A stretch of DNA of 64,000 nucleotides from an uncultured Alphaproteobacteria bacterium (GCA_934271715.1 CAKQRZ010000007.1:1-64000), one strand, 5' to 3'; shown: positions 37,340 through 46,203, counted from the first letter of the stretch. Made by a program: numbers and translations. Notes: generated from the letters alone by a model not told the origin.

Positions 37340-37513
37340 GTGTAAAAAAACGACCGTTATTTTTACACACTCCAAACAAGACGCTGAAAATCCTCACAAA
37401 ACCGCAAAAAACATCGCAAATATAAAAAGTTATTGCATTTCTTAACAACCTCTGCTACATTACTAAAAACAGCCTAAAAACTGTCCCTTTTAAACGGTCG
37501 TTTTTTTTACACA
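37340..37513. repeat. Inverted repeat upstream of pilin copy 6
   Basis: GTGTAAAAAAACGACCGT (from 37340) and ACGGTCGTTTTTTTTACAC (to about 37512) are inverted arms enclosing about 135 bp. The left arm also pairs with a nearby TTTTTACAC. It lies in the 5' region of the pilin and may be a mobile palindrome, terminator or control hairpin. Confidence 0.5.
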
Positions 37514-37545
37514 CTTCCGCCTCTTCCAATGCTTTGATTTTCCGG

Positions 37546-37620
37546 TTGACTTATGGAGTGAGGCTGATTCTACCGTTAATTTACGCACCAGCATTTTTCA
37601 GATAAACTTTAACATTTAGT
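37546..37620 (+). pseudogene. Remnant of a CT-type prepilin cassette
   Basis: The first 21 bp match the promoter region at 22270 (TTGACTTATGGAGTGAGG). They are followed directly by a stretch reading T-V-N-L-R-T-S-I-F, close to T-V-N-L-C-T-S-F-F of copy 1, and then Q-I-N-F-N-I stop, like copy 1's C-terminus. The middle of the cassette is deleted. Confidence 0.6.
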
Positions 37621-37632
37621 TTTTAGACTTCC

Positions 37633-37744
37633 ATTTTAGAAAAAGTACAATATTGCATATTTTCTAAAATAAAGATTGAAAAATATTTGCTTAATGATAT
37701 ATTCTATTTTAGAAAAAGTACAATATTGCATATTTTCTAAAATA
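37633..37744. repeat. Twin identical 39-nt palindromic elements before the DUF4143 ATPase
   Basis: Copies at 37633-37671 and 37706-37744 look identical base for base. Each has 11-bp arms ATTTTAGAAAA and TTTTCTAAAAT around a 17-nt centre. The second ends beside the SD (AGGA) of the ATPase gene. They suit paired operators or RNA hairpins. Confidence 0.75.
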
Positions 37745-37757
37745 GGATGGATATATT

Positions 37758-39014
37758 ATGGAAATAAAAAGAGACCATTACTTAAACCAACTAATTTCTC
37801 GCAAGCATAACGGACTGATAAAAATAATCAGCGGTATCCGCCGATGCGGCAAATCTTACCTTTTAACTGAATTATTCAGAAAACATCTTTTGAATGAAAA
37901 TGTAAAGGAAGACCATATTATCCATTTAGCATTAGATGATTATGATAAAAAACAATATCGGAATCCGGATAATTGTTATAACTTTGTAAAATCATCTATT
38001 AAAGATAACGATATGTATTATTTATTGCTTGATGAAGTTCAAATGATGGAAAACTTTGAAGATGTACTGAACGGATTTTTGCATATAAAAAATTTAGACA
38101 CCTATGTAAGCGGCAGTAATTCTAAATTTTTATCAACAGACGTGATTACAGAATTTAGAGGCAGAGGAGATGAAATAAGAATTTATCCTTTAAGTTTTTC
38201 TGAATTTTACAGCGCCGTCAGCGGAGATTGGGAAGAAGCTTGGAAAGAATATTATACTTACGGCGGAATGCCTCTGACATTATTGCAAAAATCGGATGAA
38301 GAAAAAGTCAAATACTTAAAAAATCTGTTTAGTGAAACTTATATCCGAGATATTGAAGAACGGAACAACATAAAAAATAATGATGAGTTGGAAGAATTGG
38401 TGGATGTTCTTGCATCTGGAATAGGCTGTTTAGTCAGTCCTCAAAAATTATCAGATACATTTAAGAGCATTAAACATATCAATATTTCTGCTCCGACTGT
38501 TAAGCAATATCTTAATTATCTGCAGGATTCTTTTGTGCTGGAAAAGGTATTGCGATATGATATAAAAGGAAAAAAATATATAAATACGCCGTCTAAATAT
38601 TATTTTACAGATGTAGGATTAAGAAACGCAAGACTAAATTTCAGGCAACTAGAAGAAACGCATCTGATGGAAAATGTAATTTACAACGAACTTAAAATCA
38701 GAGGTTTTCAAATAGACGTCGGCGAATTGGCTGTTTCAGAAAAATCCGGTCAAGAATATATTCAGAAAAAAATTGAGGTTGATTTTATTGCTAATAAGGG
38801 CAACAAAAAATACTATATTCAGTCAGCTCTTCAAATGCCTACCCCCGAAAAACAAGAACAGGAAAAACGCCCTCTATTAAAAATAGATGACTCGTTTAGA
38901 AAAATTGTTATCGTTAAAGACAATATAAAGCCTTATTATGATGAAAAAGGCATAGGCATTATCGGGCTGAAAGATTTTTTGCTAAATCCGAACGCTTTTG
39001 ATGAGCTGTTATAG
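37758..39014 (+). CDS. AAA-family ATPase with DUF4143 domain
   Basis: 418 aa. Walker A G-I-R-R-C-G-K-S (26-33), Walker B L-L-L-D-E-V-Q (89-95), then G-S-N-S sensor and a DUF4143 C-terminal domain with Y-F-T-D-V-G-L-R and E-V-D-F-I-A. The family is widespread and often horizontally transferred; its role is unsettled, and some members have been discussed in stress or toxin-antitoxin contexts. More AT-rich than neighbouring genes. No partner gene adjacent. Confidence 0.88.
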   Translation: MEIKRDHYLNQLISRKHNGLIKIISGIRRCGKSYLLTELFRKHLLNENVKEDHIIHLALDDYDKKQYRNPDNCYNFVKSSIKDNDMYYLLLDEVQMMENFEDVLNGFLHIKNLDTYVSGSNSKFLSTDVITEFRGRGDEIRIYPLSFSEFYSAVSGDWEEAWKEYYTYGGMPLTLLQKSDEEKVKYLKNLFSETYIRDIEERNNIKNNDELEELVDVLASGIGCLVSPQKLSDTFKSIKHINISAPTVKQYLNYLQDSFVLEKVLRYDIKGKKYINTPSKYYFTDVGLRNARLNFRQLEETHLMENVIYNELKIRGFQIDVGELAVSEKSGQEYIQKKIEVDFIANKGNKKYYIQSALQMPTPEKQEQEKRPLLKIDDSFRKIVIVKDNIKPYYDEKGIGIIGLKDFLLNPNAFDELL

Positions 39015-39093
39015 GCTCAGCATACATAAACCGGCATTGCCTTTTAGTTATCAGGTAAAAAATTAAACAGCTCATCCGGCAGACTTTTAGAAA

Positions 39094-39310
39094 AATGCAG
39101 TTGACTTATGGAGTGCGGCTAGTATAGAATAAAGGTGTAAAACAACTTAAAATAAGAGGAAAGAAAGATGAAAAATAAGCTAAGCAAAGGTCTCTCTCTC
39201 TCTCTCTGCAAATCCTGAACATCTGATTAAAGGCACATTTTCTGCCGTTCAGCACGTTTTTGCAGGGTTTCGCAGAAAAAATGATACTTTCGGTAATAAC
39301 GCATTAAGAA
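39094..39310 (+). repeat. CT-repeat 5' module, copy 3
   Basis: Promoter TTGACT (39101), a 16-bp spacer and TATAGA (39123); SD GAGG; ATG 39168. Here the tract is (CT)8 at 39192-39207, so the module ATG frame ends early as M-K-N-K-L-S-K-G-L-S-L-S-L-C-K-S. From GCA at 39208 the frame is open through the pilin. One CT more (nine) would restore fusion. This is the only copy whose tract length differs. Confidence 0.85.
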
Positions 39311-39342
39311 CTAAAATAATAACCGACACTAAGCTAGCGTCC

Positions 39343-39584
39343 CTAGCACCAGTCATTCTAGGCCCTGTGCCTGGAATCTTCTGGCAACAAGGTTCTAACC
39401 TAGTCAATAAATTTGCCTTATTATTGCATAAGTGCTGGAGATGTGGGTTGAATGCCTTTTGCCTGTTCTTTAAGTCCCCCTCACCCGCAGGCAATCCTGC
39501 ACCCTCTCCCTCACGGGGCGAGGGGTGGCTCCGCCCTTGGTGCCACAAGATACTAGGCCCAGTGCCTAGAATGACTGGTGCTAG
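39343..39584. repeat. MITE-like palindromic element inside pilin copy 7 leader
   Basis: Perfect 21-bp inverted arms at 39343-39363 and 39564-39584 (CTAGCACCAGTCATTCTAGG and its complement). Between them lies a second repeat type with C-C-C-T-C-A-C-C-C-G and C-C-C-T-C-T-C-C-C. The region is open in the pilin frame. Confidence 0.75.
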
Positions 39585-40383
39585 AGGCGCAGGTTTTGTT
39601 AGATTGCTTCGCTGCGCTCGCAATGACGCCGAAAGGAACAACATCGCATTTAAGGGTTTGGATGTCGTGCGTCAATACGCCGCACTTTTGGAGCGACGTG
39701 TACAAACTGGTACACGAGCGAGAAAAGCGCTAGCAGTGACCCGACAGGCAAACCTGCTAGGGCGTTCCATGATTGAAATGTTGGGTGTACTTGCGATTAT
39801 TGCGGTGCTTTCAGTCGGTGGAATCGCCGGCTATTCTAAAGCCATGGAACAATATAAACTAAATAAAATGGCTAATGAATATAGTTTTTTAATTCAAGGG
39901 CTTATGGAACATGTTGAACAACTGACAAAAACTTCTGCCAAGAATCCGCAAATGACTGGCATTGCAGGTTTTGCAGAAGCAGCCGAATTAGTTCCCTCCA
40001 CCTGGAAACGCTATAATAATAACACATTCATAGATTCTATCGGCAATCAAGTTGCATTATTCCTCCGAAACGGACAGTTTGTTATAGAAGCCTCCATGGG
40101 CGGAACAGCTTCAGTAAATGAAGATAAAAAATATATGAATGAATCCTTTTCTTTGCGCATGTGCGAGACGTATCTTAAGAATGTTGTTCAGCCTTTGCAT
40201 GCAGCTGTTCATCATGCCTTTTTTATTCGCTGGCAGCAAGGCTCCACTACACTTTTAGGCGATAAAACTTGTTCAGCCAATGAAAAATGCCTGCGGGATT
40301 TGACGCCTGCTGATATAAATAAAATTTGCAGTTCCTGCGATAAAACTCTGGGTTCATGCTCTGTCGGCATGCAATTTGACTGA
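39367..40383 (+). CDS. Prepilin-like protein with long repeat-derived leader (copy 7)
   Basis: 338 aa from a GTG that merely opens the longest start-codon frame; no SD there, and the frame runs back to 39208. Cleavage site L-G before R-S-M-I-E near residue 135. The leader stacks three repeat modules (N-L-V-N-K-F-A-L-L-L-H-K, S-P-S-R-G-E-G, A-R-N-D-A-E). The mature domain is closest to copy 3 and ends K-C-L-R-D-L-T-P, C-S-S-C and a final Cys. It lies 94 nt before tatA. Confidence 0.8.
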   Translation: MPGIFWQQGSNLVNKFALLLHKCWRCGLNAFCLFFKSPSPAGNPAPSPSRGEGWLRPWCHKILGPVPRMTGARGAGFVRLLRCARNDAERNNIAFKGLDVVRQYAALLERRVQTGTRARKALAVTRQANLLGRSMIEMLGVLAIIAVLSVGGIAGYSKAMEQYKLNKMANEYSFLIQGLMEHVEQLTKTSAKNPQMTGIAGFAEAAELVPSTWKRYNNNTFIDSIGNQVALFLRNGQFVIEASMGGTASVNEDKKYMNESFSLRMCETYLKNVVQPLHAAVHHAFFIRWQQGSTTLLGDKTCSANEKCLRDLTPADINKICSSCDKTLGSCSVGMQFD

Positions 40384-40477
40384 CATTAACCTTGTTATTT
40401 TGTTTACCGAAAGTCAGATTGACAAATAAGCAAACGGTTTTTATAATCGGGCTATGTAATAATTAAGGAGATAAAAA

Positions 40478-40684
40478 ATGTCTTTGGGTGTTAGTGAAAT
40501 TCTGTTGATTCTGGTTGTGGTTCTGGTGCTGTTCGGCGGCAAGCGGATTCCGGAATTGGCTCGGGCTTTGGGCAAAGCGCAGTATGAATATAAAAAAGCC
40601 AAAGAAATGCTGCAGAATGAAGCGCAGGAGCTTAAAGACACGGTAGAAAAAGCCGCAGCTGAAGAAGAAAAGAAAGACAAATAA
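40478..40684 (+). CDS. tatA: Sec-independent protein translocase TatA
   Basis: 68 aa. One N-terminal transmembrane helix (about 6-21), the F-G-G-K-R-I-P-E-L hinge, then an amphipathic helix and acidic/basic tail. It forms the pore for folded twin-arginine substrates. SD AAGGAG. The stop overlaps the tatC ATG by one base. No tatB lies between, so TatA may serve both roles. Confidence 0.93.
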   Translation: MSLGVSEILLILVVVLVLFGGKRIPELARALGKAQYEYKKAKEMLQNEAQELKDTVEKAAAEEEKKDK

Positions 40685-41403
40685 TGGACGCTCAGGACGA
40701 TAGTCTTTTATCCCATTTAGAAGCATTGCGCACCCTGCTGATAAAATGCCTTTCGGCGTTAGCTATCGGCGTGGTGCCATTGTTTTTTGCAGCGCCTTAC
40801 GGTTTGGATTTACTCATACATTTTATCATTGGGAAAAATGAAGTCACGCTAAACTATTTTTCGCCGATGGAAGTTTTTATTCTGCAGATAAAAATTGCGC
40901 TGGTGCTGGATTTGCTGGCGTGCTTTCCCTATATCGCGCGGCAGGTTTGGCTGTTTTTGCTCCCCGCCCTTTATGAGCATGAACGCAAGTTTATAAAGTC
41001 TATTGTTCTGACTTCCAGCAGCCTGTTTATTTGCGGCGTGCTGTTTTGCTTGTTTTTTATTCTGCCGCTGCTGGTTAATTTCGGCCTGAGTTTTTCTACG
41101 GCGGAAATTAAGGCGGTTTGGGGGATTTCAAATATTATGAGTTTGGCGCTGTGGCTTTCGGTGGTGTTCGGGCTGATGTTTCAGTTTCCGCTGATAACCT
41201 ATTCTTTGCTGCGGGCAAATATTGTGGCCTATGACACATTAAAAAGCAAACGTCCTTATATTTTTGTCGGTATTTTAATAATATCCGGTATTTTAACCCC
41301 GCCTGATATCGTCAGCCAGCTGATGCTGACTGTGCCGACCTATCTGCTGTTTGAAGCCGGATTGTTTTTCGGCAAAAATTCTAAAACAAAAGCTAAAATA
41401 TAA
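40684..41403 (+). CDS. tatC: Sec-independent protein translocase TatC
   Basis: 239 aa with six transmembrane helices; receptor for twin-arginine signals. Seen: S-H-L-E-A-L-R-T near the N-terminus and A-G-L-F-F-G near the C-terminus, with F-x-F-P-L-I in the middle. It follows tatA with a one-base overlap. Confidence 0.94.
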   Translation: MDAQDDSLLSHLEALRTLLIKCLSALAIGVVPLFFAAPYGLDLLIHFIIGKNEVTLNYFSPMEVFILQIKIALVLDLLACFPYIARQVWLFLLPALYEHERKFIKSIVLTSSSLFICGVLFCLFFILPLLVNFGLSFSTAEIKAVWGISNIMSLALWLSVVFGLMFQFPLITYSLLRANIVAYDTLKSKRPYIFVGILIISGILTPPDIVSQLMLTVPTYLLFEAGLFFGKNSKTKAKI

Positions 41404-41434
41404 ATAAAACAAACATTTTTCTTTGTTTCACATC

Positions 41435-41463
41435 TTGACAAAATTTTAAAATTGTACTTTATA
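41435..41463 (+). promoter_or_regulatory. SulP gene promoter
   Basis: TTGACA, a 17-bp spacer and TTTATA, 39 bp before the start. Confidence 0.65.
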
Positions 41464-41502
41464 AGGGACGGAAAAGAATTTTGAAAAGAATCAGAGGAAA
41501 AG

Positions 41503-43239
41503 ATGTTAAAAAAAATATGGGAAAGATTAAAGGCTGATTATACGCCTAAATCTATAGAAGTTTTACGAAAAGGTTATAGTTTATCGCTGTTCAAGCGCGA
41601 CTGCATTTCCGGCTTGACGGTTAGTATCGTCTCCTTGCCGCTTGCCATGGCTCTGGCAATCGCCAGCGGTCTGACTCCGGCACAAGGCTTGTATACGGCG
41701 ATTGTTGCCGGTTTTGTGATTGCCCTTATGGGCGGTTCACGCTTTCAAATCGGCGGACCGACCGGTGCATTTGCTATTGTGGTTTTAGAGGTTTTGCAGA
41801 CATACGGCTACAACGGTTTAATCGCCTCTATGATTCTGACCGGTATTTTGCTGATGGCGGCAGGTTTTATGAAGCTTGGCAGCTATATTAAATATATTCC
41901 GTATCCGGTAATTATCGGCTTTACCGCCGGTATCGGCTTAATCCTGATTACATCGCAGGTTAAAGACTTTTTAGGCTTGACCCGCAATGATATTCCTAAC
42001 GCCTTTTTGCAGCGCTGGTATACTTATATTATCAGCATTCCGCAAACCAACTGGGCGGCTGCTTTTATCGGCTTTTTGTCGCTGGCTTTGTATTTAGGCA
42101 TCAAAAAATTTGCGCCGAAAGTACCGGTTTATTTGGCAATTTTAATCATCACTACCTTAGTGACCTGCATTTTTAATCTGCCGGTTGAAACCATCGGCAG
42201 CAAATACGGAGATTTACCGAAAATGCTTCCGGCTCCGGAATTTCCGGCTATGAGCTTGGATTTATTCCGTTTGGTATTTCCTAGCGCCTTAACCGTGGCC
42301 TTTTTGGCTGCCGTGGAGTCGCTTTTGAGCGCTAAAGTTGTAGACAGTATGAGCGGCGATATGCATAACCCTAACGCTGAATTGGTCGGCGAAGGCTTGG
42401 CCAATATTGCTGCGGCCGCATTCTTCGGCTTGCCGGCAACCGGCGCCATTGCCAGAACCGCCACCAACTACAAAGCGAATGCTTATTCTCCGGTTTCAGG
42501 CATGATGCAATCGGTATTTTTGCTGATATTTATGTTCTGCCTGTCTCCGCTGGTTAAGTTTATTCCGCTTTCAAGCTTGGCGCTGATTCTGATTATGATC
42601 GGCTGGAACATGCTGAACTTGGACAAGATGCTGGGATTGATAAAATCTCTGCCGGGTGATAGATATACATTGCTGGTTACGGTAATTTTGACCGTGGTTG
42701 TAAACCTGAGCGCCGCTATCGCTGTGGGCTTTATTATGGCCGCTGTTATCTTTATGCACCGTATGAGCAAGGAAATTGAGCTGGCAAATATGGATAAAGT
42801 GCTACCGGATAACGACTCGGAAGTAGCTCACGATTTGCATGAAAAAGGCATTGTGGTAGTACGGGTAGCTGGTCCGCTGTTCTTTGGCGTGGTAACTCAA
42901 ATTTCTGAGTTTTTCCGTCAGCTGGAAAAAAAGCCGAATGTGGTTATTATCCGTATGGGTCACGTTTCTATGATTGACGCCAGCGGCGCTAACTTGATTG
43001 TGGAATTTATCCAAAAAATGCACCAAACGCAAACAAAAGTGATTATTTCTAACATCAAAACACAGCCGAAACGCGTTCTGCACCAAGCTTTTGCTAATGC
43101 GCACGTTCGTTTGTCCGATATTTCTACAGCCTCCAACTATGACAATGCCGTCAAAATGGCAAAACGCTATGTCAGCCGCAAAAACAAAGAATTAGCGGCA
43201 AAAGAAGCGGCGGCTGCAGCCAATATCGCGGCAGAATAA
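41503..43239 (+). CDS. SulP-family anion transporter with STAS domain
   Basis: 578 aa. The N-terminal SLC26-type membrane domain (about residues 25-420, 10-14 helices) has the signature P-L-A-M-A-L-A-I-A-S-G and G-G-S-R-F-Q-I-G-G-P-T-G-A-F. A cytoplasmic STAS domain follows (about 445-550) with D-A-S-G-A-N. Family members carry sulfate, bicarbonate or dicarboxylates; the substrate cannot be told here. The tail is Ala-rich and charged. Confidence 0.92.
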   Translation: MLKKIWERLKADYTPKSIEVLRKGYSLSLFKRDCISGLTVSIVSLPLAMALAIASGLTPAQGLYTAIVAGFVIALMGGSRFQIGGPTGAFAIVVLEVLQTYGYNGLIASMILTGILLMAAGFMKLGSYIKYIPYPVIIGFTAGIGLILITSQVKDFLGLTRNDIPNAFLQRWYTYIISIPQTNWAAAFIGFLSLALYLGIKKFAPKVPVYLAILIITTLVTCIFNLPVETIGSKYGDLPKMLPAPEFPAMSLDLFRLVFPSALTVAFLAAVESLLSAKVVDSMSGDMHNPNAELVGEGLANIAAAAFFGLPATGAIARTATNYKANAYSPVSGMMQSVFLLIFMFCLSPLVKFIPLSSLALILIMIGWNMLNLDKMLGLIKSLPGDRYTLLVTVILTVVVNLSAAIAVGFIMAAVIFMHRMSKEIELANMDKVLPDNDSEVAHDLHEKGIVVVRVAGPLFFGVVTQISEFFRQLEKKPNVVIIRMGHVSMIDASGANLIVEFIQKMHQTQTKVIISNIKTQPKRVLHQAFANAHVRLSDISTASNYDNAVKMAKRYVSRKNKELAAKEAAAAANIAAE

Positions 43240-43259
43240 ATAATCTGTACAGCAGCAAA

Positions 43260-43289
43260 AAAGAGAAGTTAAAATGCTTCTCTTTTTTT
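43260..43289 (+). terminator. SulP gene terminator
   Basis: AGAGAAG / CTTCTCT stem followed by seven T. Confidence 0.8.
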
Positions 43290-43518
43290 ATTGCCAAAAT
43301 AGAAAAAATATTGTACAATAACATTGTATTCTTTAAGTATTTTATTTAAAATTTTGTTTATTATTTAAGCTTTCTTCATAGTTTGATTGGGTTTTGCTCT
43401 TTTGACTTTGATTGCTTTTATGATTATAAGATTTTGAATAATGTACTTTGTTTAAAATTTGAAGTCTAATTTAGTGAGGATTAGTTTAGGAGCGAACCTC
43501 GTTAAAAAAAATCATATT

Positions 43519-44208
43519 ATGAAGAAGTTATTTGTAACATTCGTATTGGTAGTTGTTTCTTTAGTTTCTGCATTGGCAACTGAGACTTTTAAGGTAAAAT
43601 ACGTTAGTATTGGATCTTTTGACCGCGGTACAGAAGTAATTTGCACTAATGGCAAATGCTTTTACAGCACACGTCAGCGCCAGTTCACATCTTTCTTCAA
43701 CTCTCTCCGCGCAGGCGATATTATTGAGGTTGAGGAATACGAGAACAATATCATGGCCATTCGCAAGATTGGTTATGAAACCCCAGATGGTATGACCAAC
43801 GGCGTAATCATTCCTAGCAATAGTTATGGTTACGGTACTTACGGAGGCGTTTACGGCGGTGCTGGTGCTGCTGTTATTGAGACAAAGAATTTTGGTGTCA
43901 GCTATGATTCTTATACTGGAGTCAATGTTCGCATTGGCAACGGCGAAAAGGGTTTTGGCGCAGTCAACATTCCAATTCGCCTCACGAGCAAGAAAGCTCG
44001 CCGTACTGAGTCTGCTGAAACTGTTCAGAATGCTACTGTAACTGCAAATCCTGCAGTTAAGGTTGTTTCTGTTGATGAGTTGGCAAATGCTGGCAACGTT
44101 AACAACGTTGTTAAGACTGCTGCTCGCACAAACACAACAAAGACAACGACAACACGCAGCAATACTGCTTCTAAGGTTTATACTGCAAGCGGTGTTGTAA
44201 TGTTCTAA
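43519..44208 (+). CDS. Exported protein, Bacteroidota-like composition
   Basis: 229 aa with a signal peptide (M-K-K-L-F to S-A-L-A). The mature part has a Gly/Tyr-rich region (Y-G-Y-G-T-Y-G-G-V-Y-G-G) and a Thr/Asn-rich tail. No domain recognised. It has no SD and prefers AAG for Lys and CGC for Arg, unlike its neighbours. These traits recall Bacteroidales genes, as in the block from 49 kb. Confidence 0.65.
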   Translation: MKKLFVTFVLVVVSLVSALATETFKVKYVSIGSFDRGTEVICTNGKCFYSTRQRQFTSFFNSLRAGDIIEVEEYENNIMAIRKIGYETPDGMTNGVIIPSNSYGYGTYGGVYGGAGAAVIETKNFGVSYDSYTGVNVRIGNGEKGFGAVNIPIRLTSKKARRTESAETVQNATVTANPAVKVVSVDELANAGNVNNVVKTAARTNTTKTTTTRSNTASKVYTASGVVMF

Positions 44209-44213
44209 CAAAG

Positions 44214-44249
44214 AAAAGCACTTTAACTGTATGGTTAAAGTGCTTTTTT
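44214..44249 (+). terminator. Terminator after the gene at 43519
   Basis: AAAAGCACTTTAAC pairs perfectly with GTTAAAGTGCTTTT, then T-rich. Confidence 0.85.
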
Positions 44250-44420
44250 GTTGAAACAAAATTAAAAATCAGTTATACTGAAGTTGATTAAATAAGTATT
44301 ATAGAAGAAATTTTGTTTACATGTTATGTTGCAAGTTTGCCGGTCTTTCTTTTTTTGAAGACAAGATTCTATTTTACTTATATTTTTAAATTAGTATTTA
44401 TCTTTAAAATTTGTCAGACT

Positions 44421-44648
44421 ATGCATTTTACATTTACTGATTCTGCTGTTGAGTATGCTTGCCTTGTTTTTGTTTTGTGTATTATCGGTCTATTTTTTTT
44501 CAAAATTGTTGATTTATGGACTGATTATAAAGAGTACAAGGAGGTAGGTCTTAAATTAGATTGGGTGTTTGCCGCTCAGGTAATTTTACTCTTAGCTATG
44601 GTCTTTGCGGTTGTTTATTTAGTATGTAATATAACAATCTCGCAATGA
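44421..44648 (+). CDS. Small membrane protein of unknown function
   Basis: 75 aa from ATG 44421 with two hydrophobic helices (about 12-28 and 50-68) around a charged loop (D-Y-K-E-Y-K-E). No family recognised and no SD. An in-frame start at 44313 would add 36 hydrophobic residues. Its start and neighbourhood suggest the same foreign origin as the previous gene, but the evidence is thin. Confidence 0.5.
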   Translation: MHFTFTDSAVEYACLVFVLCIIGLFFFKIVDLWTDYKEYKEVGLKLDWVFAAQVILLLAMVFAVVYLVCNITISQ

Positions 44649-44659
44649 ACTTGCAAAAA

Positions 44660-44717
44660 ATGTCACGGTTAATTTTTCAAAATGTAAATTTTGATGAATT
44701 GCCGTGATATTTTTTTA
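44660..44717 (+). terminator. Terminator after the small membrane protein
   Basis: TCACGG/CCGTGA with an inner TCAAAAT/ATTTTGA helix, then a T-run. Confidence 0.7.
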
Positions 44718-44801
44718 TGATAAATATCTGCCTAGCCGGCTTAAATTCAGCAACAAAAAACCCCGCTTTATTTTGCTCAGAAAATAAAAGCGAGGTGCAT
44801 T

Positions 44802-44829
44802 TTGACAGAACAGTTCAAAATGATATATT
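44802..44829 (+). promoter_or_regulatory. Orphan promoter in a gene-free stretch
   Basis: TTGACA, a 16-bp spacer and TATATT with no reading frame downstream. See the non-coding region that follows. Confidence 0.4.
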
Positions 44830-44835
44830 ATGATT

Positions 44836-45087
44836 TGGAAGTGTTCTCAAAAAAACTTCTGCCGTGTTTCACAACAAAACAGAAGCCACTCTTAAAATTA
44901 GAGTCCTAAAAAAATTAGTTTCAATTTTAAATCTAATTCTAAAGAAACGTTATTTCCGCATTTTCACAATGAAGAAAAAACTATCGTACGTAAATTAAAA
45001 ATTTTTGACACACATAATGATTCAATCGTTGAAAATAGATTTATCAGATATTTTTTATTTTGTCAATTTTTTTATGTCAATTTTTTT
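44836..45087 (+). other. Gene-free region with several hairpins
   Basis: No convincing ORF. CTTCTG/CAGAAG, ACTCT/AGAGT and AATTAG/CTAATT hairpins come in series after the promoter at 44802. TGTCAATTTTTTTA is repeated in tandem near 45060-45087. A small RNA is possible; a clear 3' terminator is missing. Confidence 0.3.
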
Positions 45088-45122
45088 ATAAAAAAAGAAC
45101 CTTGCTAAATTTACAAGGTTCC
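45088..45122 (-). terminator. trpS terminator
   Basis: GAACCTTG / CAAGGTTC stem; on the - strand a U-rich tract follows. Confidence 0.8.
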
Positions 45123-45144
45123 TCATTATTCCAACAGAAAGATT

Positions 45145-46203
45145 TTAGATTAAATCTCCGCCGTCAAAATAGTTTATTTTCATAGCCTTGCGGACATCTT
45201 CCAGAGTTGCGGCGGCTTTTGCTTCGGCGGCGGCGCTGCCCCGTTTCAAAATTTCCAGAACCTCCGGAAGTTTTTGCTTCCAAACTTTGCGGCGGGTGCG
45301 AATCGGCTCCAATTCAGCCTGCAAAACATTGTTCAAAAACTTTTTAACCTTAACATCGCCCAAGCCGCCGCGCTGATAGTGGGCTTTAAGCTCATCCAAG
45401 CTCTGATATTCCGGCAAAAATTCGGCAAAATGCTCCGGCTTGCTGAAAGCCTCCAAATAAATAAACACCGGATTGCCGTCCACCTGCCCCGGGTCTTCTA
45501 CCCGCAAATGGTTAGGGTCGGTAAACATAGACATAACTTTTTTGCGGATTTCTTCCGGCTCTTCCGACAAATAAATACAGTTGCCTAAAGACTTGCTCAT
45601 TTTGGCTTTACCATCTATTCCCGGCAAGCGCAGGCAGGCTTTGTTTGAAGGCAAAACAATTTTAGGTTCAACCAACGTATCACCATAAACGCTATTAAAT
45701 TTGTGAACAATCTCGCGGCATTGCTCCAGCATCGGCTCTTGGTCTTCACCAACCGGAACATCTGTAGCCTTAAACGCCGTAATATCTGCGGCCTGACTAA
45801 TCGGATAGCAGAAAAAGCCGACCGGAATGCTGGTTTCAAAATTTCTCATCTGAATCTCGCTCTTTACAGTCGGATTGCGCTGCAGACGGGAAACAGTTAC
45901 CAAATTTTGATAATAAAAAGACAGTTCAGTCAGCTGCGGCACCATAGACTGAATAAATATGGTAGATTTTTCCGGATCTATGCCGCATGCTAAATAATCA
46001 AGAGCCACCTGTAAAATGTTTTGCCGTACTTTTTCAGGATGTTCCGCATTGTCTGTCAAGGCCTGCGCATCGGCAATCATAATGTTAATTTCATCATATA
46101 TACCTGAATTTTGCAATTTCACACGTTCTGCTAATGAACCAACATAATGCCCGACATGCAATCTTCCTGTTGGGCGGTCACCGGTAAGAATAATTCTTTT
46201 CAT
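45145..46203 (-). CDS. trpS: Tryptophanyl-tRNA synthetase
   Basis: 352-aa class I synthetase. HIGH-type motif H-V-G-H at 16-19 inside G-R-L-H-V-G-H-Y-V-G-S-L, and K-M-S-K-S at about 201-205. ATG 46203 has GGAG six bases upstream; earlier in-frame starts add poorly conserved residues. Codon use is native (AAA, GAA). Stands alone between two terminators. Confidence 0.96.
   Translation of the reverse strand: MKRIILTGDRPTGRLHVGHYVGSLAERVKLQNSGIYDEINIMIADAQALTDNAEHPEKVRQNILQVALDYLACGIDPEKSTIFIQSMVPQLTELSFYYQNLVTVSRLQRNPTVKSEIQMRNFETSIPVGFFCYPISQAADITAFKATDVPVGEDQEPMLEQCREIVHKFNSVYGDTLVEPKIVLPSNKACLRLPGIDGKAKMSKSLGNCIYLSEEPEEIRKKVMSMFTDPNHLRVEDPGQVDGNPVFIYLEAFSKPEHFAEFLPEYQSLDELKAHYQRGGLGDVKVKKFLNNVLQAELEPIRTRRKVWKQKLPEVLEILKRGSAAAEAKAAATLEDVRKAMKINYFDGGDLI

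Noticed and set aside
37633..37744. Short CRISPR array
   Set aside because: Only two units, each palindromic, no cas gene and a single 34-nt gap.
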